DNA of 64,000 nt from Marinimicrobium alkaliphilum (lineage in GTDB: Bacteria > Pseudomonadota > Gammaproteobacteria > Pseudomonadales > Cellvibrionaceae), in contig NZ_QGMQ01000004.1 of the NCBI RefSeq assembly GCF_003259155.1, forward strand, positions 310,001-374,000, written 5' to 3'. Below the pieces are notes generated by a model. It searched no databases and was not told the DNA's origin. It saw only the letters and a list, made by a program, of their open reading frames with translations. Position numbers and translations under genes: made by a program. This document shows positions 28,402-38,599 of the stretch, piece by piece; the stretch's first letter is position 1; every line of letters begins with the position of its first letter.

Positions 28402-29262
28402 ATGGATACTCAACAGCTTCAAGCCTTCATCGCCGTCGCTGAAAACCACTCGTTTTCCGGCGCTGCCGAGCAACTGCACCTCACCCAACCGGCGGTGAGC
28501 AAACGCATTGCCAGCCTGGAACAGCAGCTGGGCACCCCAGTGTTCGACCGCTTCGGGCGCACCACGGCACTGACCCAGGCGGGCCTCGCACTGCTCCCCA
28601 AAGCGCGCCAGATCCTTCAGGACATGACCGATGCGCAACAGATCATCGCTGACCTCCAGGGGGACATCAAAGGCACCTTGAGTCTCGCCACTAGCCACCA
28701 TATCGGCCTGCATCGATTGCCTCCGGTACTGCGCCAGTTCACGCGAGACTACCCTGACGTCCGCCTCGACTTGCACTTTCTGGACTCCGAGCAAGCGTAC
28801 GACGAGGTACTTCAGGGTCACTTTGAACTGGCGGTCATCACCCTGTCGCCGCAACTGGATACCCGGGTTGATACCCAGGTGGTGTGGCAGGACCGACTCC
28901 GGTTTGTGGCGGCACCAGAGCACCCGCTGGCATCAAAATCATCGTTAACCCTGAGTGACCTGAGCCAGTGGCCCGCTCTCTTGCCCGACCAGGACACTTA
29001 CACCACCCGCCTGATCCGCCAGGAGTTTGATCTGCAGCAGCTGAGCCTGGATGTGGGCATGGTGAGCAATCATCTGGACACACTGAAAATGATGATCTCG
29101 CTGGAATTGGGCTGGGGTGTACTCCCCGACACCATGATCGACGCGCAGGTCAGAGTTTTGCCGGTCTCCAAACCCATCGTCACTCGGCAGTTGGGCTGTA
29201 TCCGTCATCGCCAACGCAGCCCCAGCAACGCTGCGCGTGCCTTTACCCGCCTGCTGGCGTAG
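28402..29262 (+). CDS. LysR-family transcriptional regulator
   Basis: A 286-residue LTTR. The N-terminal helix-turn-helix covers about 3-60 (LQAFIAVAENHSFSGAAEQL, TQPAVSKRIASLEQQLG), followed by a LysR substrate-binding domain (GTLSLATSHHIGLHRLP onward). ATG 28402 gives the standard MDTQQLQAF beginning. It is read away from leuC, so control of the leucine operon by an intermediate such as isopropylmalate is a fair inference, in line with LeuO/LeuR-like pairs. The effector cannot be read from sequence. Confidence 0.9.
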   Translation: MDTQQLQAFIAVAENHSFSGAAEQLHLTQPAVSKRIASLEQQLGTPVFDRFGRTTALTQAGLALLPKARQILQDMTDAQQIIADLQGDIKGTLSLATSHHIGLHRLPPVLRQFTRDYPDVRLDLHFLDSEQAYDEVLQGHFELAVITLSPQLDTRVDTQVVWQDRLRFVAAPEHPLASKSSLTLSDLSQWPALLPDQDTYTTRLIRQEFDLQQLSLDVGMVSNHLDTLKMMISLELGWGVLPDTMIDAQVRVLPVSKPIVTRQLGCIRHRQRSPSNAARAFTRLLA

Positions 29263-29359
29263 CAAAGTGTTGTCTGAGTCACTTAATCACACGCTGGTTT
29301 CTGCTAAGATACGGGCATAAAGGCTTATCCACCCACGTTAAAAGAAGAGTGAGCACAAC

Positions 29360-30103
29360 ATGACGATGAAAAAACTGGCTCTCGCCACCAGCCTCCTTGC
29401 GACCGCCCCTTTGGCCTCGGCCGATTTCCTGGCGCTGTACGGCGGCGCGGGCATCTGGCAAACCGAATTCAGCGGTGACCTGGGCACCTCCGATACCAGC
29501 ATCGAAGGCCTCGGCTACGACGACACCAACAACGGCTATTTTTACGTTGGCGTGGAACACTTTCTGCCGTTGATCCCCAACGCCCGCATTCAACGCACCA
29601 ACATTAACGACACCAGCACGGCCGTCTTGACCAGCAATTTCACCCTGAACAACGAGACTTTTCAAGCCGGTACCGAGGTCGCAACCGAGCTTGATCTGAG
29701 CCATACCGACGTTGTGATTTACTACGAATTGCTGGACAACATCGTCGAACTGGATTTGGGTGTTGCACTGCGTAAGTTTGGTGGTTACGCCAGCGCCGCT
29801 TCCGTTGATGTCAATCAGGACGAGCGTGTAGACATCGACGCCTGGATTCCTCTGGCCTACGCCGGCGCGCAAGTGAACCTGCCCATGAGCGGCTTCTACG
29901 CCGGTTTAGACCTGTATATGATTAGCGCGGGCGACAACAAAATCAGTGACTACGCCGCGAAGGTAGGTTACACCTTTGATTTTGTTGCCGTAGACTTTGG
30001 ATTGGAACTGGGCTATCGCGACTTGACAGTAGAGTACGACGAAGATACCCAGGCTGACGCCAGCTTCAAAGGCGCCTACTTGGGCGCGACCATCCGCTTC
30101 TAA
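29360..30103 (+). CDS. Outer-membrane beta-barrel protein (TIGR04219 type)
   Basis: A 247-residue exported barrel. Signal peptide about 1-21 (MTMKKLALATSLLATAPLASA cut before DF), then alternating amphipathic strands with GGAGIWQTEFSGD, FYVGVEHFLPLIPN and FAVDFGLELGYRD-like repeats, ending in the terminal Phe (ATIRF) that the Bam machinery recognises. Such proteins are of unknown function. A ribosome site GAAGAG lies ahead of the ATG. A clear terminator follows. Confidence 0.85.
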   Translation: MTMKKLALATSLLATAPLASADFLALYGGAGIWQTEFSGDLGTSDTSIEGLGYDDTNNGYFYVGVEHFLPLIPNARIQRTNINDTSTAVLTSNFTLNNETFQAGTEVATELDLSHTDVVIYYELLDNIVELDLGVALRKFGGYASAASVDVNQDERVDIDAWIPLAYAGAQVNLPMSGFYAGLDLYMISAGDNKISDYAAKVGYTFDFVAVDFGLELGYRDLTVEYDEDTQADASFKGAYLGATIRF

Positions 30104-30116
30104 GCCTGCCTGACCG

Positions 30117-30143
30117 TCGGGGCGCGTCGCGCCCCGATTTATT
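30117..30143 (+). terminator. Terminator after the barrel gene
   Basis: TCGGGGCG and CGCCCCGA form an 8-bp stem with a 5-base loop, followed by TTTATT. It overlaps the stop region of the convergent amidase gene and may serve both. Confidence 0.8.
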
Positions 30144-30921
30144 CCTCTATATCCAGCGAAAAGCTGTCCGCATCCAGGTGTGCGGGAAAAGCACTGCGGT
30201 AAGTGTCCAGTTCCCCGAGTACCAGATTGACCGAAAAAGCCCCGGCTTCAGCCTTCGCCTCCAGCAACGTTCGACCATCAGCCCCATAGACTGCGGAATC
30301 ACCGCTGTACTCCTGCCCCTGCGTATCGGCACCGATACGGTTGACGCCGACCACGACACTCAGGTTTTCAATCGCACGTGCCTGCAGCAGGCGCTGCCAA
30401 TGCAGGCGCCGCGCCGCTGGCCAATTGGCAACGTAAAGGGCCAGGTCATAGTCATCCCGGTTACGACTCCAGACGGGAAAACGCAGGTCGTAGCAAATCA
30501 AAGGCAGTATGCGCCAACCGCGCCACTCAACCACCAGGCGCTCGCGCCCCATAGCATAACGCTCATGCTCCCCGGCCATGCGAAACAGGTGACGCTTGTC
30601 GTACTCCTGATAGTCCCCGTCCGGCCGCATCCAGACCAGTCGATTGACATAGGCGTTACCCACTTGCACCACCAGACTCCCGGTAATCACGGTATCCAGC
30701 CGCGCGGCCCACTCGGCCATCCAGCGATAGGCCTTACCATTCGGCCGTTCCGCGTGGGCCCGCGCGCCCGGACAGAAACCGGTAGTAAACACTTCCGGAA
30801 GCACCACCAGGTCAGCGTCCCCACAGCCAGCCAGGTGCCGGTCCCAGCGCGCCAGATTTGCGGCCGGGTCCTCAGGAATAAGGCTGTCCTGAAGCAGCGT
30901 CAAACGTAAGTTATCGGTCAT
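30139..30921 (-). CDS. Nitrilase-family omega-amidase (YafV/Nit2 type)
   Basis: A 260-residue carbon-nitrogen hydrolase. The catalytic triad is complete: E43 in LPEVFTTGF, K109 in YDKRHLF, C143 in LICYDLRF. The family hydrolyses 2-oxoglutaramate or 2-oxosuccinamate, often repairing by-products of transamination in methionine salvage. ATG 30921 overlaps the stop of the MFS gene by four bases (ATGA); the frame extends upstream only as antisense-like sequence. It is the last gene of the prmB-aroC-MFS-amidase run. Confidence 0.9.
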   Translation of the reverse strand: MTDNLRLTLLQDSLIPEDPAANLARWDRHLAGCGDADLVVLPEVFTTGFCPGARAHAERPNGKAYRWMAEWAARLDTVITGSLVVQVGNAYVNRLVWMRPDGDYQEYDKRHLFRMAGEHERYAMGRERLVVEWRGWRILPLICYDLRFPVWSRNRDDYDLALYVANWPAARRLHWQRLLQARAIENLSVVVGVNRIGADTQGQEYSGDSAVYGADGRTLLEAKAEAGAFSVNLVLGELDTYRSAFPAHLDADSFSLDIEE

Positions 30922-32081
30922 GAATCGCTCCTCACGGGATTGCGCAACCCCCACCAGGCCAAAAGGAACCCGGCTAAAGCTGCGCCGGCCGCAATGACAA
31001 AAGTGAGGGTCGCACCCACATCCCAAAGCATACCGCTGATCAACGCCCCAGCGGAACCACCGGCACCAAAACTCATGGCGCTGTAGAGCGCCTGGCCCTG
31101 GCCGTGGTGACGCCCGCCAAACTGACGCCGAACCCACTCTACCCCGGCGGCGTGGGCCACCGCAAAACTGAAGGCATGCAAGAGTTGAGCGAGTATCAGC
31201 AAGCTCAGGCTATGGGCCCAGAAGCCGATCATCAGCCAGCGGGCTGCTGTCAATACAAGGCTGGCAAGCAGCAGCTGGCGTACACTGAAGCGCATCAACA
31301 GGCGATGCATCACCATGAAAATGCCCACTTCCGCCAGTACACCCAGGCCCCACAGAAGGCCCGTCGCGGTGCGCGTATAGCCGTACTGCTCCACCAAATA
31401 CAGACTGTAGAAGGTGTAGTAAGGCCCGTGACTGAGCTGGAGCAGAAAGATCAGGCCGTAAAAGCAGAGCACCGGGCGGGACAGCAACTGGCGAGCAAAA
31501 CTCCCGGCCGCCTCTGCGTGCCCGCTCTCCCGCACGGTGTGGGCACGCTCTCCCACGGTGAGGCTTGAACCCCATATCAGCAAGAGAAACGTTAACAGGA
31601 AGATTGGCAGGGTATCGATTGGCAACCAGTCAAACACCCATCCGAGTCCGACCACCGCAACAATGAATCCCACTGAGCCCCAGAGTCGTATACGGCTATA
31701 GCGCTCGTAATCACGCCCGAGATGACCGAGGGTCAGCACCTCGAATTGGGCCTGAATGGCATTCCAGAAAAAGGTATAGCAGGTCACCACCAAGGCAACC
31801 CAGAGAAAATCCTGGCGGATGAACAGCCCCGCAAAGAACACGCAGGACAGAAATGCCCCGAGCCGGATATAGCGCAGACGCTCGCCGGTGCGATCCGCCA
31901 CCCAGCCCCAGAAATTGGGGCCGACAATTTTGGTGCCCATGATCAGGGCGCCAATCATGCCGATTTCTTGCGACGAATAACCGAGGGATTTCAGATAGAG
32001 ACCCCAATAGGGAATCAGGGCCCCGAGTACCGCGAAGTAGAAAAAATAAAAGCCGGACAGGCGCCAGTACGGCAGTGCCAT
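30918..32081 (-). CDS. MFS transporter (HcaT/LacY-like)
   Basis: A 387-residue major facilitator protein with about 12 helices. The start MALPYWRLSGFYFFYFAVLGALIPYWGLYL and the loop WGWVADRTGERLRYIRLG (about 58-75) are typical of the MFS_1-like group that includes HcaT and the nucleoside/lactose permeases. The C-terminal half has GVEWVRRQFGGRHHGQGQAL. The substrate cannot be told from sequence. It follows aroC by 24 bp. Confidence 0.85.
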   Translation of the reverse strand: MALPYWRLSGFYFFYFAVLGALIPYWGLYLKSLGYSSQEIGMIGALIMGTKIVGPNFWGWVADRTGERLRYIRLGAFLSCVFFAGLFIRQDFLWVALVVTCYTFFWNAIQAQFEVLTLGHLGRDYERYSRIRLWGSVGFIVAVVGLGWVFDWLPIDTLPIFLLTFLLLIWGSSLTVGERAHTVRESGHAEAAGSFARQLLSRPVLCFYGLIFLLQLSHGPYYTFYSLYLVEQYGYTRTATGLLWGLGVLAEVGIFMVMHRLLMRFSVRQLLLASLVLTAARWLMIGFWAHSLSLLILAQLLHAFSFAVAHAAGVEWVRRQFGGRHHGQGQALYSAMSFGAGGSAGALISGMLWDVGATLTFVIAAGAALAGFLLAWWGLRNPVRSDS

Positions 32082-32105
32082 GCTAGAGACTCCCGGTGCA
32101 ACCCA

Positions 32106-33206
32106 TTACCGCGCCTGAGCGGGGATCTGCGGCACCTTATGCTGCACCTCGGCATTCTGGGCGCGGTGGCGCAGTAGATGATCCATCAGTACCAGGGCCA
32201 TCATCGCCTCGGCGATCGGCGTCGCGCGAATACCCACACAGGGGTCGTGACGACCGGTAGTGATGACCTCAACCGGGTCCCCGTTGACGTCGATGCTGCG
32301 CCCCGGCACCCGCAGGCTGGACGTGGGCTTGAGTGCAATATGCGCCACGATATCCTGGCCCGAGGAGATCCCGCCGAGAATGCCGCCGGCGTGATTGGAG
32401 AGAAAACCTTCCGGCGTGAGCTCATCCCGATGCTCGGTACCCTTCTGCGCCACCGAATCGAAGCCCGCGCCAATTTCTACACCTTTGACCGCATTGATAC
32501 TCATCAGGCCGTGCGCCAATTCCGCATCCAGGCGATCAAAAATCGGTTCACCCAGGCCCGGCATCACACCGGTCGCCACGACGCTGATGCGCGCCCCGAC
32601 CGAGTTACCCTCTTTGGTGAGCGCCTGCATGTAGGTCTCCATTTCCGGCACCTTGCTCGCATCCGGGCAGAAAAACGGGTTCTGATCAATCTGATCCCAG
32701 TCCACCGATTCGATTTTGACCGGCCCCAATTGGGACAGGTAGCCACGCACCTCGATACCGAAATGGGCTTTCAAATACTTCTTGGCAATGGCGCCGGCGG
32801 CCACCCGCATGGCAGTTTCGCGTGCCGAAGAGCGACCGCCACCCCGGTAATCGCGAATGCCGTACTTGTGCATGTAGGTGTAGTCGGCGTGGGCGGGGCG
32901 AAACTGATCCTTGATTTTGGAGTAGTCCTTGGAGCGCTGGTCGGTGTTCTCAATCATCAGACCGATGGGAGTGCCGGTGGTTTTCCCCTCGAAGACGCCC
33001 GAGAGAATCCTTACCTGATCCGCTTCACGCCGCTGAGTGGTGTAGCGCGACTGACCCGGTTTGCGCCGGTCCAGGTCGTGCTGCAGGTCCGCTTCGCTCA
33101 GCGCCAGCCCCGGAGGACAACCGTCGACAATACACCCAAGGGCAGGCCCGTGACTTTCGCCAAAGGAGGTGACTGTAAACAGCTTGCCAAAAGTATTACC
33201 GGACAT
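32106..33206 (-). CDS. aroC: Chorismate synthase
   Basis: A 366-residue FMN-dependent enzyme that makes chorismate from EPSP, last step of the shikimate pathway. The signature [13 protein letters not shown] lies at residues 13-25, [10 protein letters not shown] and [11 protein letters not shown] are conserved, and a functional C-terminal [11 protein letters not shown] follows. It lies 114 bp after prmB, the order prmB-aroC seen widely in gammaproteobacteria. Confidence 0.96.
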   Translation of the reverse strand: MSGNTFGKLFTVTSFGESHGPALGCIVDGCPPGLALSEADLQHDLDRRKPGQSRYTTQRREADQVRILSGVFEGKTTGTPIGLMIENTDQRSKDYSKIKDQFRPAHADYTYMHKYGIRDYRGGGRSSARETAMRVAAGAIAKKYLKAHFGIEVRGYLSQLGPVKIESVDWDQIDQNPFFCPDASKVPEMETYMQALTKEGNSVGARISVVATGVMPGLGEPIFDRLDAELAHGLMSINAVKGVEIGAGFDSVAQKGTEHRDELTPEGFLSNHAGGILGGISSGQDIVAHIALKPTSSLRVPGRSIDVNGDPVEVITTGRHDPCVGIRATPIAEAMMALVLMDHLLRHRAQNAEVQHKVPQIPAQAR

Positions 33207-33320
33207 GGTAGTTGCCTTATCAATTCAGGTTCAGTCAGCCCGACGCGGGGCCACAAAGCGCCGGATTATACGCCAGAGTACAGACGGATTCGAGCCACAC
33301 ACGGTGCAATCGCCTGTCGG

Positions 33321-34226
33321 TCAGAGCGCATCCAGATCTTGGGCTCGCAGCGCGAAAACGCCATGACCGCCGCGTTCAAATTCAATCCAGGTAAAGGGCA
33401 GCTCGGGGAAGGCCTGCTCCAGAGCCGGCCAGCTATTACCCACCTCAACCACCAACAGCCCCTGATCGGTCAGGTACTGCCGCGCTTCGCGCAACAACCG
33501 ACGGGTAAAATCCAGACCATCGTCGCCCGACCCCAGGCCAACGGAGGGTTCAGCCTGATATTCCGCCGGCATCTCCGCCAGGTCCCGGGCGTCCACGTAG
33601 GGCGGATTACTGACGATCAGGTCATAGCGCTGATTGCCGAGCCCGGCAAAAAGATCCGAGTGCAACGCCCGAACGCGCTCGGCCACCTGGTGACGAGCGA
33701 TATTCTGCTCGGCCACCGCCAACGCCTCTTCCGAGATATCGCTCAGATCCACCTGCGCGTCAGGGAAGGCGTAGGCACAGGCGATGCCGATACAGCCGCT
33801 GCCGGTACACATATCCAGAATCTGCGCAGGCTCCTCCGTCAACCAGGGCTCAAAGCCTTTCTCGATCAGCTCGGCCATCGGTGAGCGCGGCACCAGCACA
33901 CGCTCATCGACGTGGAATTTCAGGCCCGCAAACCAGGCTTCGCCGGTCAGGTAGGCCCCGGGCAGGCGCTCGTCGACGCGCCGCTCCAGCAGTGCCAGCA
34001 CCGCCATGCGCTCGTCTTCGGTCAGTCGCGCATCGAGAATCTGGGCATTGTTGAATTCGCTCAAATGCAGCGCGTGCAGCACCAACTGCACCGCCTCATC
34101 CCACGCATTATCAGTGCCGTGGCCAAAGTAGAGGCCAGCGGCGTTGAACTGACTGGCGCCCCAGCGAACATAATCTCGAACGGTGACCAGGTCACGACAC
34201 AATTGGGCAGAGACTTCCAGAGTCAT
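33321..34226 (-). CDS. prmB: Ribosomal protein L3 glutamine methyltransferase
   Basis: A 301-residue SAM methyltransferase that modifies a glutamine of ribosomal protein L3. Motif I is [14 protein letters not shown], and the catalytic NPPY sits in [13 protein letters not shown], the signature of glutamine N5-methyltransferases. PrmB rather than PrmC is preferred because of the neighbouring aroC and because the N-terminal [17 protein letters not shown] is typical. It diverges from folE, 235 bp upstream. Confidence 0.92.
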   Translation of the reverse strand: MTLEVSAQLCRDLVTVRDYVRWGASQFNAAGLYFGHGTDNAWDEAVQLVLHALHLSEFNNAQILDARLTEDERMAVLALLERRVDERLPGAYLTGEAWFAGLKFHVDERVLVPRSPMAELIEKGFEPWLTEEPAQILDMCTGSGCIGIACAYAFPDAQVDLSDISEEALAVAEQNIARHQVAERVRALHSDLFAGLGNQRYDLIVSNPPYVDARDLAEMPAEYQAEPSVGLGSGDDGLDFTRRLLREARQYLTDQGLLVVEVGNSWPALEQAFPELPFTWIEFERGGHGVFALRAQDLDAL

Positions 34227-34461
34227 ACAGAATCCTTGCGTGGGATTGGGTAAAATAGCGTATTACGCCTTCACAATGTCGCTATTGTACTGGGTTTAGG
34301 GGCGCTTGCGAGCGCAAATGATCCCACGAGCTTCAGCGCGCGTATTGGCTGCGTGAGCTCGAAAAAAAGACTTTACCCGCGCGGCGCCATCCCTTAGGGT
34401 TAGCGCCCCTGTTTTACACCCGAGATAAACAGTAGAGCCCTCAGGGGTTAAGGACACGACA

Positions 34462-35001
34462 ATGAAAGAACATTTTGCCCGGATAATTGAGGGCATTGGC
34501 GAAGACCTGAACCGCCCGGGCCTGGTGGACACCCCGGAGCGCGCCGCCAAAGCCTTCGCCTTTCTCAACCGCGGTTACAGTGAAACCGTCGAGCAAGTGG
34601 TTAACGGCGCCCTCTTCCCCTCGGATTCGAGCGAGATGATCATGGTCAAGGACATCGAACTCTACTCTCTGTGCGAGCATCACTTGCTGCCCTTTATCGG
34701 TAAGGCGCACGTGGCCTATATTCCCACCGGCAGCGTACTGGGGCTGTCAAAAGTGGCCCGGATCGTCGATATGTTCGCGCGCCGTCTGCAGATCCAGGAG
34801 CAGTTGACCGTACAGATCGCCGAATCCATTCAGGAGATTACCAACGCTTCGGGTGTGGGTGTGATTATCGAAGCCCAGCATATGTGCATGATGATGCGCG
34901 GCGTCGAGAAGCAGAACTCGGTCATGAAAACCTCGGCCATGCTCGGCTCCTTCCGCAACAACCCGTCAACCCGCATGGAGTTCCTGTCCCTGCTACGTTA
35001 G
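34462..35001 (+). CDS. folE: GTP cyclohydrolase I
   Basis: A 179-residue enzyme making dihydroneopterin triphosphate from GTP, start of folate synthesis. Zinc ligands C71, H74 (LCEHHLLPF) and C142 ([10 protein letters not shown]) are intact, and [10 protein letters not shown] is conserved near the N-terminus. The short N-terminus is typical of the compact bacterial form. It stands alone, converging on the DUF4892 gene whose stop is four bases away. Confidence 0.95.
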   Translation: MKEHFARIIEGIGEDLNRPGLVDTPERAAKAFAFLNRGYSETVEQVVNGALFPSDSSEMIMVKDIELYSLCEHHLLPFIGKAHVAYIPTGSVLGLSKVARIVDMFARRLQIQEQLTVQIAESIQEITNASGVGVIIEAQHMCMMMRGVEKQNSVMKTSAMLGSFRNNPSTRMEFLSLLR

Positions 35002-35005
35002 ACCG

Positions 35006-35920
35006 TTATTGGGGCGCCAACACCGCTTCAATGCGCGCACTGCTCCCGCTACGCCCTGCGGGAGCAAGACTACCCACCCCCTCTACGCCCAGACGAGATT
35101 CCTCAATACCCTGACGCACCAGTCGCGTTTTCAAGGCCTGAGCATAAACCCGTGAGCGTTGACGTTGGCGTTCCAGCTCGCCACTGCCGTAATCATGGCC
35201 AACCAGCAGTAACTTCACTGACTCGCGCGCACGCAGCAATTGCACCACTGCCGCGACCGATTCATCACTGATAACGACCTCGAGTTCATCCCCATAGCCG
35301 CTCACTGCCATACCGGCGACCACAAAATACCCTTGACTGTTGAGTAAGCGATAGAGCGTCTCCGGCGGAAACACCGTTTCCGCACCGGCATCGGGTTTGA
35401 TGATATCAACCTGAACATAGGCCCGACGGTTGCCCCGTAGGACACTGTAGAGCGAAACATAGAAGCGTTCCTGATCCGGCGTGACGACTTCATAGGCACC
35501 GTAACGCTGATGTTGGTCCAGGCCATAGAGCTGCAGGACGCCAAAGTGGTTATTGGCCCAGCTATTGCTCGGGCCGCACTCGCGACTCTCGCAGGCGTAA
35601 AGTTCGCGCACAGTATGCCCCTGCAACTGCTCCAGGTAGAACCGAAAGCCCTCTTCAGCCGAATGGCTACTGGGGAGCTCCAGCGTCAGACGGCGCAGGT
35701 TCCCGGCAAGACGCTGGGATTGCATCGGCAAGGTATCGCGTCCGGCGCTGCGATAGCGACCAAGAGCGAGCAGATAACTGTCCTCATGCTCAACCTGCTC
35801 GACCATGACCCGGGCACCGGGAAAGACGTCCAACTCAAGGGCAGGCCCGGCACTCACTGGCACAACGAGCACGAGGCCCAAAAGCCCCAGACCCCACTGC
35901 GCGAAACAACGGAAACTCAC
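35006..35920 (-). CDS. Exported DUF4892 protein with OmpA-like end
   Basis: A 304-residue envelope protein. A signal peptide (about 1-24, VVPVSAG) is followed by a DUF4892 domain (residues about 30-200, ELDVFPGARVMVEQ and YEVVTPDQERFYVS), and the C-terminal third (VKLLLVGHDYGSGELERQRQRS) resembles an OmpA-type peptidoglycan-binding region. Function unknown. Its ATG overlaps the stop of the hydrolase gene by four bases, so it is the last gene of the gpsA operon. Confidence 0.85.
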   Translation of the reverse strand: MSFRCFAQWGLGLLGLVLVVPVSAGPALELDVFPGARVMVEQVEHEDSYLLALGRYRSAGRDTLPMQSQRLAGNLRRLTLELPSSHSAEEGFRFYLEQLQGHTVRELYACESRECGPSNSWANNHFGVLQLYGLDQHQRYGAYEVVTPDQERFYVSLYSVLRGNRRAYVQVDIIKPDAGAETVFPPETLYRLLNSQGYFVVAGMAVSGYGDELEVVISDESVAAVVQLLRARESVKLLLVGHDYGSGELERQRQRSRVYAQALKTRLVRQGIEESRLGVEGVGSLAPAGRSGSSARIEAVLAPQ

Positions 35921-36783
35921 GATACTCTACCAGGCAGTGGCTGCTGCATAAACTGATGAATGTGCGCGGCAACTTCCGCCGCCTGCGCTTCCAGGTGTAA
36001 ATGATGTCCACCGGGCAACACGGTCATATCGAGGGCCGGAAACAACGCCAGCGCCTCGCGAAAGCGCGGAAAGAGCTTGGGAACGCCCTCCTCGCCAAGC
36101 ACCAACTGAATCGGAGCGCCAATACGGCCGACAAAGGCCCGCAGGTGATCCACCGTCAACTTTACTGCCGAGGGCGCCAGCAGGCGCGGGTCCGAACTCC
36201 ACTGATAGCCCTCGCTGAGTGCTATTACCCCGCGTTCGGTAAGCGCCTTGGCCGCCGCCCAACTGAGCGGGAACATCCCCTGCGCGCGTGCGCGGATAGC
36301 CCGCTCGAGATCCGGGTAAACCGTCATTGGCTTGGCCAACTGCGCACGCGTACCCAGAATCGAACGCGCCAATTGCTCCGGTGCATCGTCAATGCTCGCA
36401 GGCTCTGGCCACAAGCCCTCAATCAGCATCAAGCGTTCGACACGCTCGGGAAAGGTCCCGGCACAAAGCACATTGATAATGGCACCACGCGAGTGCCCGA
36501 GCAGGTTGAAGCGCTCCCAGCCCAGCTGATCCGCAACACCGAAAACCTCGGCCACATCCTCCCAGATATTGTAAGGTGCGCTGCCGGGACGATGATCACT
36601 CTGACCGTGCCCCGCCAGATCAAGAGCGATAAGGTGACAACCCTCAAGCCGGGGCGCCAGGGCGTCAAAGCTCGCACAATTGTCCAGCCAGCCGTGGGTG
36701 GCGAGCACCGGCAAGCCGCCGGGCTCCCCCCATTCCCGTGCAGCGATACGCAAGCCGTCAATGTCGAAACACCGCTCGCGCAT
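35917..36783 (-). CDS. Alpha/beta hydrolase
   Basis: A 288-residue alpha/beta hydrolase fold enzyme. The nucleophile elbow is GHSRG with Ser98, the oxyanion segment is THGWLDNCASFD (29-40), and the His is in LPGGHHLHLE near the C-terminus; the acid is less clear. Substrate unknown. It lies nine bases after sixA and overlaps the DUF4892 gene. Close relatives are often listed as serine hydrolases with no assigned substrate. Confidence 0.85.
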   Translation of the reverse strand: MRERCFDIDGLRIAAREWGEPGGLPVLATHGWLDNCASFDALAPRLEGCHLIALDLAGHGQSDHRPGSAPYNIWEDVAEVFGVADQLGWERFNLLGHSRGAIINVLCAGTFPERVERLMLIEGLWPEPASIDDAPEQLARSILGTRAQLAKPMTVYPDLERAIRARAQGMFPLSWAAAKALTERGVIALSEGYQWSSDPRLLAPSAVKLTVDHLRAFVGRIGAPIQLVLGEEGVPKLFPRFREALALFPALDMTVLPGGHHLHLEAQAAEVAAHIHQFMQQPLPGRVS

Positions 36784-36792
36784 CAGGCCACC

Positions 36793-37254
36793 TCAATCAT
36801 GGGCATGGCGCAGCCAGGTAAGCACACCCAAACCCTCGGCAACCAGTTCAGTATCGACGCGGGCCAGGCTGGCGGTACCCATCGTGTGATACCCGGCTTC
36901 CGTGCCACACAGGCGGTCGAGCAAGCGACCGACCAGAGGCTGGTGACTGACAAGCAGTACCGCCTCAGCTTCACAGACCTGCAGCTGCGCGAACAGCTTT
37001 TCCGGATCCGCCTCAGGGACCAACAACTCCGTTTCCAGCGTATCGCTGAGATCGAGGATCTCTGCCGCGATAGCGGCGCTCTGACAAGCTCTGCGATAAG
37101 GGCTGGCCCACAACTGGGTCAACCCTTCGAGCTCCGCTCGCACACCTTCTATCATGCGGGCCACCTCGCGCTCGCCTCGCGTGGTCAAAGGTCGCTCGGC
37201 ATCGCTGGCGGCGCGAGCCTCAGCCTGCCCGTGGCGTAAAATATAAAGTTTCAT
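36793..37254 (-). CDS. sixA: Phosphohistidine phosphatase SixA
   Basis: A 153-residue histidine-phosphatase-fold enzyme. The catalytic His8 is in LRHGQAE, Arg/His partners lie in SPYRRACQSA and VSHQPLVG. E. coli SixA removes phosphate from histidine residues of the nitrogen-related phosphotransferase (PTS-Ntr). Overlap by four bases with the upstream DUF4389 gene places it in the gpsA operon, its common position. Confidence 0.92.
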   Translation of the reverse strand: MKLYILRHGQAEARAASDAERPLTTRGEREVARMIEGVRAELEGLTQLWASPYRRACQSAAIAAEILDLSDTLETELLVPEADPEKLFAQLQVCEAEAVLLVSHQPLVGRLLDRLCGTEAGYHTMGTASLARVDTELVAEGLGVLTWLRHAHD

Positions 37255-37580
37255 GATCGGTCCTGAGGGTCTTCACTCGGCTGCGCGTCCAGGTCAACCG
37301 GCTCACCGGCTGGCCAATCGGCAAAGGGAAAGGGTTTTTGCTCGGTATTAAAACTCAAAAAGCGCAAAATCTGGTAGACGTAGCTGGACAATGAAGCCCC
37401 GGCACGGCGCAAGTTTTCATTGTCGTCACCGGTAAACAACAGAAACACAAACTGTAGCACTACGACCACAAACAACGCCAGCTTCAGGAGCTGCAGAATG
37501 CCCCAGAAGAGCAGCATGAAAGGCAGGCGTAGCCAAGTGCTGACCGACAATAAATGGATTTTCAGTTGTTCTGTTTTCAT
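37251..37580 (-). CDS. DUF4389 membrane protein
   Basis: A 109-residue inner-membrane protein. A hydrophobic stretch of about 18-55 forms two helices, followed by the conserved [33 protein letters not shown] region (read in two halves) that defines DUF4389. Function unknown. Four-base overlaps on both sides (gpsA and sixA) tie it tightly to the operon. Confidence 0.88.
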   Translation of the reverse strand: MKTEQLKIHLLSVSTWLRLPFMLLFWGILQLLKLALFVVVVLQFVFLLFTGDDNENLRRAGASLSSYVYQILRFLSFNTEQKPFPFADWPAGEPVDLDAQPSEDPQDRS

Positions 37581-38599
37581 GCAGTCTGTCCCGTGTATTC
37601 CACATCAGTGTTTTGCTCGCCCAACATCAGGTGCCGCGCGACGTCGGCGATACTCCGGCCCTCAAAGATAATGGCGTGCAAGCCGCTCACCAAGGGCATA
37701 TAGACCCCGAGCTCATCGGCCTTACGCTTGACCTGCTGGAGCGTATTGACGCCTTCAGCCACCTGGCCGATGCCCGAAACGACCGACTGCAGAGGCTTAC
37801 CTTTACCTAACTCGTAACCCACACGATAGTTTCGACTGAGGTCCGAGGTACAGGTCAAAATCAGGTCGCCGACCCCGGCCAATCCCAGAAATGTCATGGG
37901 ATTTGCGCCCATCTCCGACGCAAATCGCCCCATCTCCGCCAAACTGCGGGTGAGCAGCATGGCCTGGGTATTATGTCCGGCTCCCAGCGCGGCCGCCATA
38001 CCACAGGCAATAGCATAGATGTTTTTGAGCGCGCCGCCCAATTCGACCCCGTAGCGATCGGTATTGGCGTAGACCCGGAAAGTTTCCGAGCGCAGCGTCT
38101 CCTGCACGCAGCGCACCACCGCCTCATACTCACTGGCCACGACCGTACCGGTCTGCTGATGCTGGACGATCTCCCGGGCGAAATTGGGGCCGCTGACGAC
38201 CCCGATGGGGTGATCGGGCAGCTCCTGCTCCAGGATCTGACTCATCAGCGTGAAGCCATCGGGCTCAATACCCTTGGCGGTGCTGACCACCATCGCGCTG
38301 GCACTCAAATAGGGCTTAATCTGGCGCGTGACGGCCCGAAAAGAATGACTGGGAATCGAAACAAACACCAACTCGCTGCCACCCACGGCGCGCTCGAGGT
38401 CGCCGGTAATCTCCAGACCGTCGGCCAGGGGATAACCGGGCAAATAGCGGGTATTCTCCCGTGCCTGGTGACAACTGTCAGCCAGTGCCGAATCCCGCAT
38501 CCACAAAAATGTGGGATGACCGTTGGTCGCCGAAATATTGGCAATGGCGGTACCAAAGCTGCCGCCGCCGAGAACACAAACCTTCACTGTATCGCGCAT
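37577..38599 (-). CDS. gpsA: Glycerol-3-phosphate dehydrogenase (NAD(P)+)
   Basis: A 340-residue enzyme supplying sn-glycerol-3-phosphate for phospholipids. The nucleotide site is [13 protein letters not shown] near the N-terminus; STAKGIE and [13 protein letters not shown] (with the catalytic Lys) are intact. ATG 38599 gives the normal start; the 16 upstream residues to 38647 are not conserved. It heads the gpsA-DUF4389-sixA-hydrolase-DUF4892 operon. Confidence 0.95.
   Translation of the reverse strand: MRDTVKVCVLGGGSFGTAIANISATNGHPTFLWMRDSALADSCHQARENTRYLPGYPLADGLEITGDLERAVGGSELVFVSIPSHSFRAVTRQIKPYLSASAMVVSTAKGIEPDGFTLMSQILEQELPDHPIGVVSGPNFAREIVQHQQTGTVVASEYEAVVRCVQETLRSETFRVYANTDRYGVELGGALKNIYAIACGMAAALGAGHNTQAMLLTRSLAEMGRFASEMGANPMTFLGLAGVGDLILTCTSDLSRNYRVGYELGKGKPLQSVVSGIGQVAEGVNTLQQVKRKADELGVYMPLVSGLHAIIFEGRSIADVARHLMLGEQNTDVEYTGQTA

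Noticed and set aside
32178-33884. 568-residue plus-strand ORF
   Set aside because: Antisense to aroC and prmB, both with intact signatures; no motif in the ORF.
36001-37239. 412-residue plus-strand ORF
   Set aside because: Antisense to the hydrolase and sixA genes, no family resemblance.
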